Shown here one piece after another: positions 7,486-15,049 of a stretch of DNA of 64,000 nt. Numbering within the stretch: the first letter of the stretch is position 1; each line of letters opens with the position of its first letter. Origin of the DNA: DASUAS01 sp963720765. Lineage in GTDB: Bacteria > Actinomycetota > Acidimicrobiia > IMCC26256 > DASPTH01. Location of the stretch: positions 558,001 to 622,000 of the forward strand of contig CAVRGS010000002.1 of NCBI GenBank assembly GCA_963720765.1. Reading direction: 5' to 3'. Both the position numbers and the translations under genes were made by a program. The notes beneath the pieces are model-generated. The model did no database searches and had not been told where the DNA came from. It saw only the letters and a program-made list of their open reading frames with translations.

Positions 7486-8645
7486 GGTTGCTCCCTCCCC
7501 AACAACATCACGTCGGTGAACAGCGCACCGGCACCGCCCCCGCTGCACAACGCGACCTCGGCGCCGTCGACCTGCATGGTCGGACACCCGCCGCGCAGTT
7601 GCTGCACGCCGCGGATCACGCGTTGGAGCAACTGCACCGTGGCGCCGCCGTGGCTGAACGACATGAGCCCGCCGTCGGTGGTGACGGGGTGCTTGCCGCC
7701 AGGTTCGATCACGCCGCTCATCACGTAGTCGCCGCCTTCACCCTCGGCGCAGAAGCCGAACGCCTCGAACTGGCGGATGATCTCGAACGAGAACGGGTCG
7801 TAGAGCTCACACACGTCGACGTCGTCGGGTCCGAGTCCCGACATCGACCACGCGGTCTCCATGGCCCGGCGCCCGACCGTGCCGTCGACCAGGTCGGCGC
7901 GCGCGTTGCCGCCGAGATCCCACGCCGGCGGGTGTTGGTACGACGGCCCGAAGTGGTCGGTGTTGCCACCGAGCAGCCAGATCGGCTCCTGCGCGAGATC
8001 GCGCGCGATGTCGCCACGCGCGAGCACGAGCGCGCACCCGCCTTCCGCGGTCATGGAGCAGTCGAGGAGGTGGAACGGGTCGGCGACCATGCGGCTGTCG
8101 AGGATGTCCTGCACGTTGAAGGGGCCGCGCCCGAAGTAGCACGCCTCGGGGTTCACGTGGCCGTTGTTGCGGATGGTCGCGGCAACGGTGGCGAGGGCCT
8201 CGGGCGGAGTGCCGAAGCGATGCATGTGCCGGCGGGCGATCAGCGCGAACTCGGCCGCGGTGAACATGCCGAACGGGGCGACGAACTCGTGCGACGGTCG
8301 TGTCCACGGTGCGGTCGACGACCGGTCGGTGTACACGCCCGCGGAACCGGCGCTGATGAGCACGGTCGATGCGAGGCCGGTGGCGATCGCGCTCGCCACC
8401 TCGAGCACCGCGGGGATGCCCATGCCGGAGTACGAGCGCCACACCGGTCCGTTGCGGGCCTGGTAGAGGAGGTCGGAGCCCGTCTGGCCGACCACGCCGT
8501 CGATGTCGCGTGGCCCGAGCCCGGCGTCGGCGAGTGCGCCCATGCCCGCGGCGAACGTGATGCTGCGCGAGTCGTGCCCTTCGAGGACACGGGCCTGCTC
8601 GGTGTTGAAGACGCCGACGATGGCGACGTCGTGGAAGGGATGCAC
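7482..8645 (-). CDS. Thiolase-like / lipid-transfer protein
   Basis: 387 residues, GTG at 8645 with AGGAAGGG upstream. Thiolase fold, but the nucleophilic Cys region (EVASAIATGLASTVL) has no Cys. The HDCF motif is YDPFSFE and the GHP motif is replaced by SFSHGG. This pattern is like steroid-side-chain aldolase Ltp2-type proteins rather than true thiolases. Such proteins normally need a DUF35 partner; none is adjacent, the nearest being at 24777. Confidence 0.8.
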   Translation of the reverse strand: MHPFHDVAIVGVFNTEQARVLEGHDSRSITFAAGMGALADAGLGPRDIDGVVGQTGSDLLYQARNGPVWRSYSGMGIPAVLEVASAIATGLASTVLISAGSAGVYTDRSSTAPWTRPSHEFVAPFGMFTAAEFALIARRHMHRFGTPPEALATVAATIRNNGHVNPEACYFGRGPFNVQDILDSRMVADPFHLLDCSMTAEGGCALVLARGDIARDLAQEPIWLLGGNTDHFGPSYQHPPAWDLGGNARADLVDGTVGRRAMETAWSMSGLGPDDVDVCELYDPFSFEIIRQFEAFGFCAEGEGGDYVMSGVIEPGGKHPVTTDGGLMSFSHGGATVQLLQRVIRGVQQLRGGCPTMQVDGAEVALCSGGGAGALFTDVMLLGREQP

Positions 8646-8658
8646 TAGCCCTTCCTGT

Positions 8659-9690
8659 TCACGAGCCCAGCACGAGGTCGCGAACCACTTCCAGCTGCGC
8701 CGGATCACGCCCGGCGACCATCAGCGTCGTGACCGGACTGTCGCGCCACGCCTCGAGGCGCTCGCGAATCCGAGAAGGTGGTCCGACGATCGAGATCTCG
8801 TCGGCGAAGTCGTCGGGCACCGACATGATCGCCTCGTCGCGCTTGCCGGCGAAGAAGAGATCCTGGATCTTCAGCGCCTCTTCCTCGAAGCCCATCCGCT
8901 GCATCAGCTTGGTGTGGTAGTTCTGCCCCTTGGCGCCCATGCCGCCGATGTAGAAGCCGAGCATGCCCTTCACCGGCAGGAGCGCGGCGGCGACGTCGTC
9001 GGTGACCGTCACGTTCGCCATCGCGTTGATCTCGAAGCCGGGCTTCGCGTCCTTCAGCTGATCCGAGTACACGTCCTGTCGGAACGGCGAGTAGTAGAGC
9101 GGAAGCCAGCCATCGGCGATCTCCGCGGTCTGCGTCACGTTCTTCGGACCTTCGGCGCCGAGGAAGATGGGGATGTCGGCGCGCAGCGGGTGGGTCATGA
9201 TCTTCAACGGCTTGCCCAGACCCTGGCTTCCTTCACCGCGGTAGGGGAGCGGGTAGAACTCGCCGTCGTTCTCGAGCGGACCCTCACGTCGCAGCGCGCG
9301 CCGGATGATGTCGACGTACTCGCGTGTGCACGCCAACGGGCGGTTCGACGGTTGGCCGTACCAGCCCTCGACGACCTGAGGGCCCGACACGCCGAGACCG
9401 AGGATGAGGCGGCCGTTCGACAGGTGGTCGAGGGTCACTGCGGCCATGGTGGTGGCAGTCGGCGTGCGCGCGGCCATCTGCACGATGCCGGTGCCGATCT
9501 TGATGGTCGACGTGCTGGCGGCGACGTACGCGGCGTAGGTGAACGCGTCGTTGCCCCACGACTCCGCGACCCACACCGAGTCGTAGCCGAGGCGCTCCGC
9601 CGCCTGCGCCTCCTCGACGAAGCCCGGTCGCGGCCCCGCCCCCCAGTACCCGAACACCACACCGAGCTTCACGGTCAGCACCTCATCCAT
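8659..9690 (-). CDS. LLM-class flavin/F420-dependent oxidoreductase
   Basis: 343 residues from ATG 9690. The luciferase-like TIM barrel is clear: LGVVFGYWG start, ERLGYDSVWVAESWGNDAF, STIKIGTGIVQMAARTP and LILGLGVSGPQVVEGWYGQ. F420 or FMNH2 is the expected cofactor; actinobacterial members commonly act in steroid and lipid catabolism. First gene of a three-gene leftward operon, divergent from another LLM gene 36 bp away. Confidence 0.88.
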   Translation of the reverse strand: MDEVLTVKLGVVFGYWGAGPRPGFVEEAQAAERLGYDSVWVAESWGNDAFTYAAYVAASTSTIKIGTGIVQMAARTPTATTMAAVTLDHLSNGRLILGLGVSGPQVVEGWYGQPSNRPLACTREYVDIIRRALRREGPLENDGEFYPLPYRGEGSQGLGKPLKIMTHPLRADIPIFLGAEGPKNVTQTAEIADGWLPLYYSPFRQDVYSDQLKDAKPGFEINAMANVTVTDDVAAALLPVKGMLGFYIGGMGAKGQNYHTKLMQRMGFEEEALKIQDLFFAGKRDEAIMSVPDDFADEISIVGPPSRIRERLEAWRDSPVTTLMVAGRDPAQLEVVRDLVLGS

Positions 9691-9712
9691 GACAGGGATT
9701 GCGGCCGGAGCG

Positions 9713-9718
9713 TACCCT
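9713..9718 (+). promoter_or_regulatory. -10 box TACCCT, leaderless start
   Basis: TANNNT box with 8 nt to the ATG at 9727. Confidence 0.5.
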
Positions 9719-9726
9719 CCTCGCCG

Positions 9727-10602
9727 ATGCAGCTCTCCATGACCCTGCCCACGATGCTCCCGCACTCGCGGGCGCAGACGCTCGCCTGGTGTCGGGGGGT
9801 CGACGACGGCCCCTGGTACGGGTTCGCGGTCCCGGAACGGATCACGTACACCAGCCACGATTGGACCGTCGACCTCGCCGCGGTGGCCGCGCTCACCGAA
9901 CGCGTGCGGCTCTACACCACCATCGTCATCCTCCCCGCGCACGACGAAGTGGCAGTCGCCAAGCAACTGGCATCGATCGACGTCCTGTCCGAGGGACGGC
10001 TCACCGTGGGCGTGGGCGTCGGCGGGCGCGAGCACGACTACCGCGCCATCGGCGGTTCGTTCGAGCGACGATGGCAACGGATGGATGAACAGGTCGCGCG
10101 CATGCGTCGCATCTGGGCGGGCGAGCCGCCGTTCGCCGGCGCCGATCCGGTGGGGCCGCGTCCGATGCAGGATCCGCTGACCGTGATCGCTGGTGTGATG
10201 GGGCCGAAGGCGATCGCGCGCGCCGCCCACTGGGCCGACGGTGTCGACGGCGCGTGGACGATGGACGGCGATCGCGACGCGATGGCTGCCGCGTTCGCGC
10301 AGATCCGCGACGCATGGGAGGAAGCCGGGCGCACCGAAGCTCCCCATCTCTCGTCGAGCATCTGGTACGCACTGGGCGACGACGCGGAGGCGCAGCTGCG
10401 CGACTACTCGCGCAGGTACATGCAGATCATGGGCGAAGCAGTCGGAGAGTGGGCCGCCAGCGCGGTCACGTGCTTCACGCCGGATGCGTTGCGCCGCGCG
10501 GTCGACAACGCCCGCGACGCCGGAGCCGACGAGTTCTTCCTCGTGCCCACCACGTCCGATCCCGACGAGCTGGCTCGCACGCGCGACGCGCTGGAGATCT
10601 GA
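9727..10602 (+). CDS. LLM-class flavin-dependent oxidoreductase
   Basis: 291 residues, shorter than the neighbour at 8659 but with the same barrel signatures: RVRLYTTIVILPAHDEV, GRLTVGVGVGGREHDY and a C-terminal CFTPDALRRAVDNARDAG. F420 or FMN is the likely cofactor. It leads a rightward run of sulfotransferase, enoyl-CoA hydratase and SDR genes with 1-nt gaps or overlaps, so it probably belongs to one catabolic unit. Confidence 0.85.
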   Translation: MQLSMTLPTMLPHSRAQTLAWCRGVDDGPWYGFAVPERITYTSHDWTVDLAAVAALTERVRLYTTIVILPAHDEVAVAKQLASIDVLSEGRLTVGVGVGGREHDYRAIGGSFERRWQRMDEQVARMRRIWAGEPPFAGADPVGPRPMQDPLTVIAGVMGPKAIARAAHWADGVDGAWTMDGDRDAMAAAFAQIRDAWEEAGRTEAPHLSSSIWYALGDDAEAQLRDYSRRYMQIMGEAVGEWAASAVTCFTPDALRRAVDNARDAGADEFFLVPTTSDPDELARTRDALEI

Positions 10603-10603
10603 G

Positions 10604-11755
10604 ATGACCGTGGACGTCGACGGACTGCTCGAGAGCGTCGCCACCCAGGTGGGGCTCGACGACTACGGCGACCCCACGTTCCGCGACGGGCTCGAACCGC
10701 TGTGGTACTCGGGAATGAACGAGGCCGACCTCACCGAGATCGGGTTGCTCGCGTTCGAGGGCCAGATCCGCATCAACCTGGCGAACCGCCTACGGGTCCT
10801 CGACTGGCACCGCACCCATCCTGAGCTGGCGGCCACGAGGGTGGAAGCACCGCTGATCCTGGTGGGCATGCCCCGCAGCGGCACGACCGCGTTGAGCCAT
10901 CTGCTCGCGGCCGACCCCGACAACCGGTCGTTGCTCGCGTGGGAGGCCACCGAGTCGATCCCGCCGCCCACGACCGCGACGTACCAGAGCGACCCGCGCT
11001 TCGAGACCGCCCGCAACACGCCGAGCGCGGTCGACATGATCAACCCCGACTTCAAGGCCATCCACCACGACGAGCCCGACGACGCGATGGAGTGCACGGT
11101 GCTCCACGCGCAGCACTTCCAGAGCCTGATCTACTCGACCGTGTTCAACCTGCCGTCCTATGACGAGTGGCTGCTCCCCTCGAGGTGGCACGGCGCGGTC
11201 CGGTACCACCAGCAGGTGCTCCAGGTGCTCCAGTCCGAGTGCCCGGGACGCTGGCAGCTCAAGTCGCCGCAGTACGGCTTGCTGCTCGACGAGCTGCTCC
11301 AGACGTATCCCGACGCGCGTCTCGTGGTCACGCACCGCGACCCGGCGAAGATCGCGGCGTCCACCTTCAGCCTCCTGCGCTGCCTCACCGGCACCTTCAC
11401 CAACGGCGACCACACCGAGTACATCGTGTCGCACTGGCCCGACACGCTCTCCGCCCTGCTGGATCGTGCGATGGATGCGCGTGACCGCATCGGCGAGGAC
11501 GCGTTCTTCGACGTGGCGTATGCCGACATCGTGCGCGACCCGGTCGCCGTGGTCGGCACCATCTACGAGCGCTTCGGGATCGAGTGGAATCCCGAGAAGG
11601 AGGAGTACTTCCGCAAGTTCCACGCCGACAACCCACAGCACAAGTACGGGACGCACGCGTACTCGCTGGCCGAGGTGGGCGTCGCGCGAGCGTCACTCGA
11701 CGAACGTTTCGCCCGCTACAACGCGCGCTATCACGTGCTCCGGGAGGACGCATGA
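10604..11755 (+). CDS. Sulfotransferase-family protein
   Basis: 383 residues. The 5'-phosphosulfate loop GMPRSGTT is at 88-95 and the 3'-phosphate site HRDP...S at 244-253. It belongs to the Sulfotransfer_3 group, which is frequent in steroid-degrading actinobacteria and may use PAPS to sulfonate hydroxylated substrates. An N-terminal helical extension of about 80 residues precedes the core. ATG 10604 lies 1 nt after the LLM stop, and its own stop overlaps the ECH start. Confidence 0.85.
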   Translation: MTVDVDGLLESVATQVGLDDYGDPTFRDGLEPLWYSGMNEADLTEIGLLAFEGQIRINLANRLRVLDWHRTHPELAATRVEAPLILVGMPRSGTTALSHLLAADPDNRSLLAWEATESIPPPTTATYQSDPRFETARNTPSAVDMINPDFKAIHHDEPDDAMECTVLHAQHFQSLIYSTVFNLPSYDEWLLPSRWHGAVRYHQQVLQVLQSECPGRWQLKSPQYGLLLDELLQTYPDARLVVTHRDPAKIAASTFSLLRCLTGTFTNGDHTEYIVSHWPDTLSALLDRAMDARDRIGEDAFFDVAYADIVRDPVAVVGTIYERFGIEWNPEKEEYFRKFHADNPQHKYGTHAYSLAEVGVARASLDERFARYNARYHVLREDA

Positions 11756-12594
11756 CCGACCAGACTCCCTACGAGACGCTCCTGTTCGACGTGCGGGAGC
11801 AGGTCGCGACGATCACGCTCAACCGGCCCGACGTGCGCAACGCGTTCGGCGCCGGCATGGGCCCCGAGCTCGACGACGCGTTCCGGCGTTGCGACGCGGA
11901 CGACGGCATCCGGGCCGTCGTGCTCACCGGCACACCACCGGCGTTCTGCTCGGGCGCGGACCTGGCGCGCGGCGGCGAGACGTTTGGCAGGGTCGACACG
12001 TCGACGTTCGACGCCGCCGGACTGCGGTTCCCGGCGTGGGACGTCCGCAAGCCCGTGATCGGCGCCATCAACGGCCACGCCATCGGCGTCGGCATGACGC
12101 TGGCCATCCAGTGCGACCTGCGCTTCGTGGCCGCCGACGCCAAGTACGGCGTGGTGCAGACCCAGCGCGGGGTGATGGGCGACGCGTTCGTGCACTGGTC
12201 GCTGCCGCGCATCGCCGGCATGGCGAACGCGGCCGAGATCCTGCTCACGGGCAGGACCTTCGACGGCCACGACATGCAGCGCCTCGGCGTGGCGAGCCGC
12301 GTGCTGCCCGCCGACGAGGTGCTGCCCGCGGCGTGGGAGTACGCGCGCGAGATGGCGGTCACGACCGCGCCCATGTCGGTGGCGTTCAGCAAGCGCGTGC
12401 TGTGGGCGAGCTTCGACCTCGATCGCGACGACGTCAACCACCTCGAAACGGTGCTGCACCACCACCTGATGGGGAGTCCCGACGCCAAGGAGGGCGTGAT
12501 GGCGTTCCTCGAACGGCGAGCTCCGTTGTGGCAGGGCAGCGTCGCGAACGATTGGCCGGCGGAGTGGCCAGAGAAAGCAGGGGAGCAGGCGTGA
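11752..12594 (+). CDS. Enoyl-CoA hydratase/isomerase family protein
   Basis: 280-residue crotonase. The oxyanion-hole motifs are CSGADL (66-71) and GHAIGVGM (108-115). The usual second catalytic Glu region reads RGVMGDAF, with Asp or Gly where hydratases have Glu, so isomerase or hydrolase activity is possible. Translationally coupled on both sides (ATGA with the sulfotransferase, GTGA with the SDR). Confidence 0.87.
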   Translation: MTDQTPYETLLFDVREQVATITLNRPDVRNAFGAGMGPELDDAFRRCDADDGIRAVVLTGTPPAFCSGADLARGGETFGRVDTSTFDAAGLRFPAWDVRKPVIGAINGHAIGVGMTLAIQCDLRFVAADAKYGVVQTQRGVMGDAFVHWSLPRIAGMANAAEILLTGRTFDGHDMQRLGVASRVLPADEVLPAAWEYAREMAVTTAPMSVAFSKRVLWASFDLDRDDVNHLETVLHHHLMGSPDAKEGVMAFLERRAPLWQGSVANDWPAEWPEKAGEQA

Positions 12595-13514
12595 GCTTCG
12601 AGACCACGACCGACGAAGTGCTGGAAGGCGTCGACCTGCGGGGGAAGATCGCTGTGGTCACCGGCGCGTCGGCCGGCCTCGGCCTCGAGACGGCGCGCGC
12701 TCTGGCGTCGGTGGGCGCGCAGGTCGTGCTCGCCGGCCGCGACTCGGCGCGCATCGAGGCGGCGGCCGCGACGATCCTCGCACGCGAACCCAACGCCATG
12801 CTCGAGCAGGGTTCGCTCGACCTCGCGTCGCTCGACAGCGTGCGCGCGTTCGCGGAGTGGTACGGGAACAGCCACGATCGGTTGCACCTGCTCATCAACA
12901 ACGCGGGGGTGATGTACACGCCGTTCGAACAGACCGCCGAGGGCTTCGAGATCCAGTTCGGCACCAACCACGTCGGGCACTTCCTGCTCACGTGTCTGCT
13001 GGTGCCGATGCTGCTCGTCGACCCGCCGTCGCGCGTCGTGAACCTCAGCTCCGGTGGTCACATGGGTTCCGACATCGTGTGGGACGACGTGAACTTCGAA
13101 CGGCGCGACTACGACAAGTTCTCGGCGTACGGGCAGTCGAAGACCGCGAACATCCTGTTCTCGGTGGAGCTCGATCGACGACTCGCGAGCCGAGGCGTAC
13201 AGGCGTACGCGGTGCACCCGGGGATGATCGCCACCGAGCTCGGTCGCTACATGACCCAGGACGACTTCCAGGCCCTCATGGACCGGGCGAAGAACTCGCC
13301 GTCCGGCGGGATGCCGGCGTACAAGACGGTCGAGCAGGGCGCCGCCACCTCGGTGTGGGCCGCCACCGCCCCCGAGCTCGACGGTCGCGGCGGTACCTAC
13401 CTCGCCGACGCCGAGGTCACCGATCAGCACGCCCCCTGGGCCCGCGACCCCGCGTCCGCCAAGCGCCTCTGGTGGCTCACCGAAGACCTCGTCGGCCAGA
13501 AGTTCGACTACTGA
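12591..13514 (+). CDS. SDR-family oxidoreductase (retinol dehydrogenase-like)
   Basis: 307 residues with TGASAGLG (24-31), NNAGV (103-107), serines 153/154, and Y180-x3-K184 within SAYGQSK. The longer C-terminal lobe and the NHVGHFLLT motif place it with retinol/protochlorophyllide-reductase-like SDRs, often NADP-dependent and acting on hydrophobic alcohols. Last gene of the 9727-13514 unit; a long hairpin follows its stop. Confidence 0.87.
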   Translation: MSFETTTDEVLEGVDLRGKIAVVTGASAGLGLETARALASVGAQVVLAGRDSARIEAAAATILAREPNAMLEQGSLDLASLDSVRAFAEWYGNSHDRLHLLINNAGVMYTPFEQTAEGFEIQFGTNHVGHFLLTCLLVPMLLVDPPSRVVNLSSGGHMGSDIVWDDVNFERRDYDKFSAYGQSKTANILFSVELDRRLASRGVQAYAVHPGMIATELGRYMTQDDFQALMDRAKNSPSGGMPAYKTVEQGAATSVWAATAPELDGRGGTYLADAEVTDQHAPWARDPASAKRLWWLTEDLVGQKFDY

Positions 13515-13550
13515 CTCTCCCGCGCTCTCTGCTTCCCCCTCCCTCCCCCG

Positions 13551-13597
13551 ATTTGGCGTGGTTCGTGTGCGGCTACGGCACACCAACCACGCCAAAT
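13551..13597. repeat. Long hairpin repeat, copy 1
   Basis: Left arm 13551-13570 (ATTTGGCGTGGTTCGTGTGC) and right arm 13578-13597 pair over 20 bp with a single C-C mismatch and a 7-nt loop. An almost identical element lies at 56494-56540. It sits after a gene end and before a promoter, followed by G-rich DNA to about 13640. It could be a terminator or a member of a dispersed palindromic repeat family. Confidence 0.7.
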
Positions 13598-13642
13598 GCC
13601 GGGGGGGGATGGGGGGGGATGCCGGGGGATGCCTGGGTGAGG
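13598..13642 (+). other. G-run tract, possible G-quadruplex
   Basis: Two G8 runs, a G5 run and a G3 run are separated by 2-6 nt directly after the hairpin. Four G-runs with short loops can fold as a quadruplex on the upper strand. Confidence 0.4.
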
Positions 13643-13670
13643 GCTAGTTGCTGGACTCAAACAAACAAGT

Positions 13671-13676
13671 TAGGGT
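13671..13676 (+). promoter_or_regulatory. -10 box TAGGGT, leaderless start
   Basis: TANNNT box with 6 nt to the GTG at 13683, which supports that start over the in-frame GTG at 13695. Confidence 0.5.
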
Positions 13677-13682
13677 CGGGCC

Positions 13683-14159
13683 GTGGGGAGAGGCGTGGAC
13701 GACGTGGCCGCGATCCAGCGGGGCCTCGAGCAACTCGACCGGCTCCGGGCCAGCCGCAACGGGCACGCAGGGTTGACCGCGGCCGCGGGGATCGACCTGT
13801 CCCGTCCGGCGTACGCGCTCCTCCGCCGCATCGACGAGCACGGTCCCGCCACTCTCGGCGACCTCTCCCGCGCCACCGGCATGGACGCGGCGTCCACGGG
13901 ACGGCAGGTGCGGCGACTCGAGGACCTCGGCTTCGTCGCACGCGCCGCCGACGCCGCCGACGGGCGCGTCGTCACCGTCTCCATCACTGCCGCCGGCCGG
14001 GTCGCACGCAGCCGGATCGCGGATGTGCTCGAAGCGCATCTGCGCGGCACGCTCGGTCGGTGGTCGGAAGCCGACCGTCACCAGCTCGGGGAGTTGCTCA
14101 CGCGCCTCGTCGACGACTTCCGTGACATCCAGTTCCGCAACGTCAGGAGCACTGCATGA
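13683..14159 (+). CDS. MarR-family transcriptional regulator
   Basis: 158 residues; winged helix from about 55 to 105 with ATLGDLSRATGMDAASTGRQ and a wing rich in Asp/Arg (DAADGRVV). Start at GTG 13683 fits the -10 box; GTG 13695 has a GGGGAGAGG sequence upstream and is the alternative. Its stop overlaps the ATG of the amidohydrolase-like gene, so it is cotranscribed with the 14-21 kb operon and probably controls it. Its ligand is unknown. Confidence 0.88.
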   Translation: MGRGVDDVAAIQRGLEQLDRLRASRNGHAGLTAAAGIDLSRPAYALLRRIDEHGPATLGDLSRATGMDAASTGRQVRRLEDLGFVARAADAADGRVVTVSITAAGRVARSRIADVLEAHLRGTLGRWSEADRHQLGELLTRLVDDFRDIQFRNVRSTA

Positions 14160-15049
14160 CCATGCCCACCGACATCGGCGCCATCGACCTGATGATCAGC
14201 TTCCCGAAGTCGAACGCGTCGAAGACCTACGACTACCTGCGCGAGACGACTCGCGGCGACGACGAGTCCACCAAGGAGTTCCCGGCGGGCTACATGTTCA
14301 AGGACGTGCCCAACAAGCTCGACGAGGGCGACGATGGGGTGACCGTCACCATCGGCGAGATGGACAAGTGGGGCGTCGACATGGGTCTGGTCGGCGCGGG
14401 CCCGCTGACCAAGCAGGCGCAGGAGCGCTACCCCGATCGCTTCATCACCAGCCTCGAGATCGACCCGAACGACATCACCGGCACGGTGCGCAAGATCCGG
14501 GAGTACAAGGCCGAGTACGACCTCAAGGCGCTCACGACGTTCCCTGCCGGCTGCAACCCGCAGGTGCCGGTCGACGACCGTCGCTACTACCCGATCTACC
14601 AGGAGTGCATCGACCTCGACATCCCGATCATCTCCAACGCCGGCATCGCGGGACCCCGCTTCCCGTCGAAGTGCCAGGACGTGATGCTCTTCGACCAGGT
14701 CTGTTACGACTTCCCGGAGCTGCGCATCGTGATGCGCCACGGCGCCGAGCCGTGGGAAGAGCTCGCGGTGAAGCTCATGCTGAAGTGGCCGAACCTGTAC
14801 TACATGCCGAGTGCGTTCGCCCCGAAGCACTACCCCGAAGCGATCATCAAGTACGCGAACACTCGTGGCGCGGACAAGGTCATGTACGCGGGCTACTACC
14901 CGATGGGCCTCAGCCTCGAGCGCATCTTCACCGAGATGCCCAACGTGCCCTTCCGCGATCACGTGTGGCCGAAGTTCCTGCGCGACAACGCCATCCGCGT
15001 GTTCAAGCTCGACAGGAAGCCGTACTCGTCGACGGCGGAAGCGTCGTGA
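14156..15049 (+). CDS. Amidohydrolase-2-like protein, metal ligands missing
   Basis: 297 residues with the general order of ACMSD-type amidohydrolase-2 proteins: IDLMISFPKS start, CIDLDIPIISNAG, LRIVMRHGAEPWEEL, and KVMYAGYYPMG near the C-terminus. The N-terminal HxH pair is absent (IDLMIS), and the usual SDYP aspartate near the end is Tyr. Either it uses a different metal set or it is a non-catalytic partner. ATGA overlap with MarR and GTGA overlap with the next gene fix it in one operon. Confidence 0.7.
   Translation: MTMPTDIGAIDLMISFPKSNASKTYDYLRETTRGDDESTKEFPAGYMFKDVPNKLDEGDDGVTVTIGEMDKWGVDMGLVGAGPLTKQAQERYPDRFITSLEIDPNDITGTVRKIREYKAEYDLKALTTFPAGCNPQVPVDDRRYYPIYQECIDLDIPIISNAGIAGPRFPSKCQDVMLFDQVCYDFPELRIVMRHGAEPWEELAVKLMLKWPNLYYMPSAFAPKHYPEAIIKYANTRGADKVMYAGYYPMGLSLERIFTEMPNVPFRDHVWPKFLRDNAIRVFKLDRKPYSSTAEAS

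Noticed and set aside
9727..13514. Secondary-metabolite cluster because of sulfotransferase, LLM and P450 genes
   Set aside because: No polyketide, peptide or terpene synthase is present. The surrounding ECH, SDR, thiolase and ACAD genes fit catabolism better.
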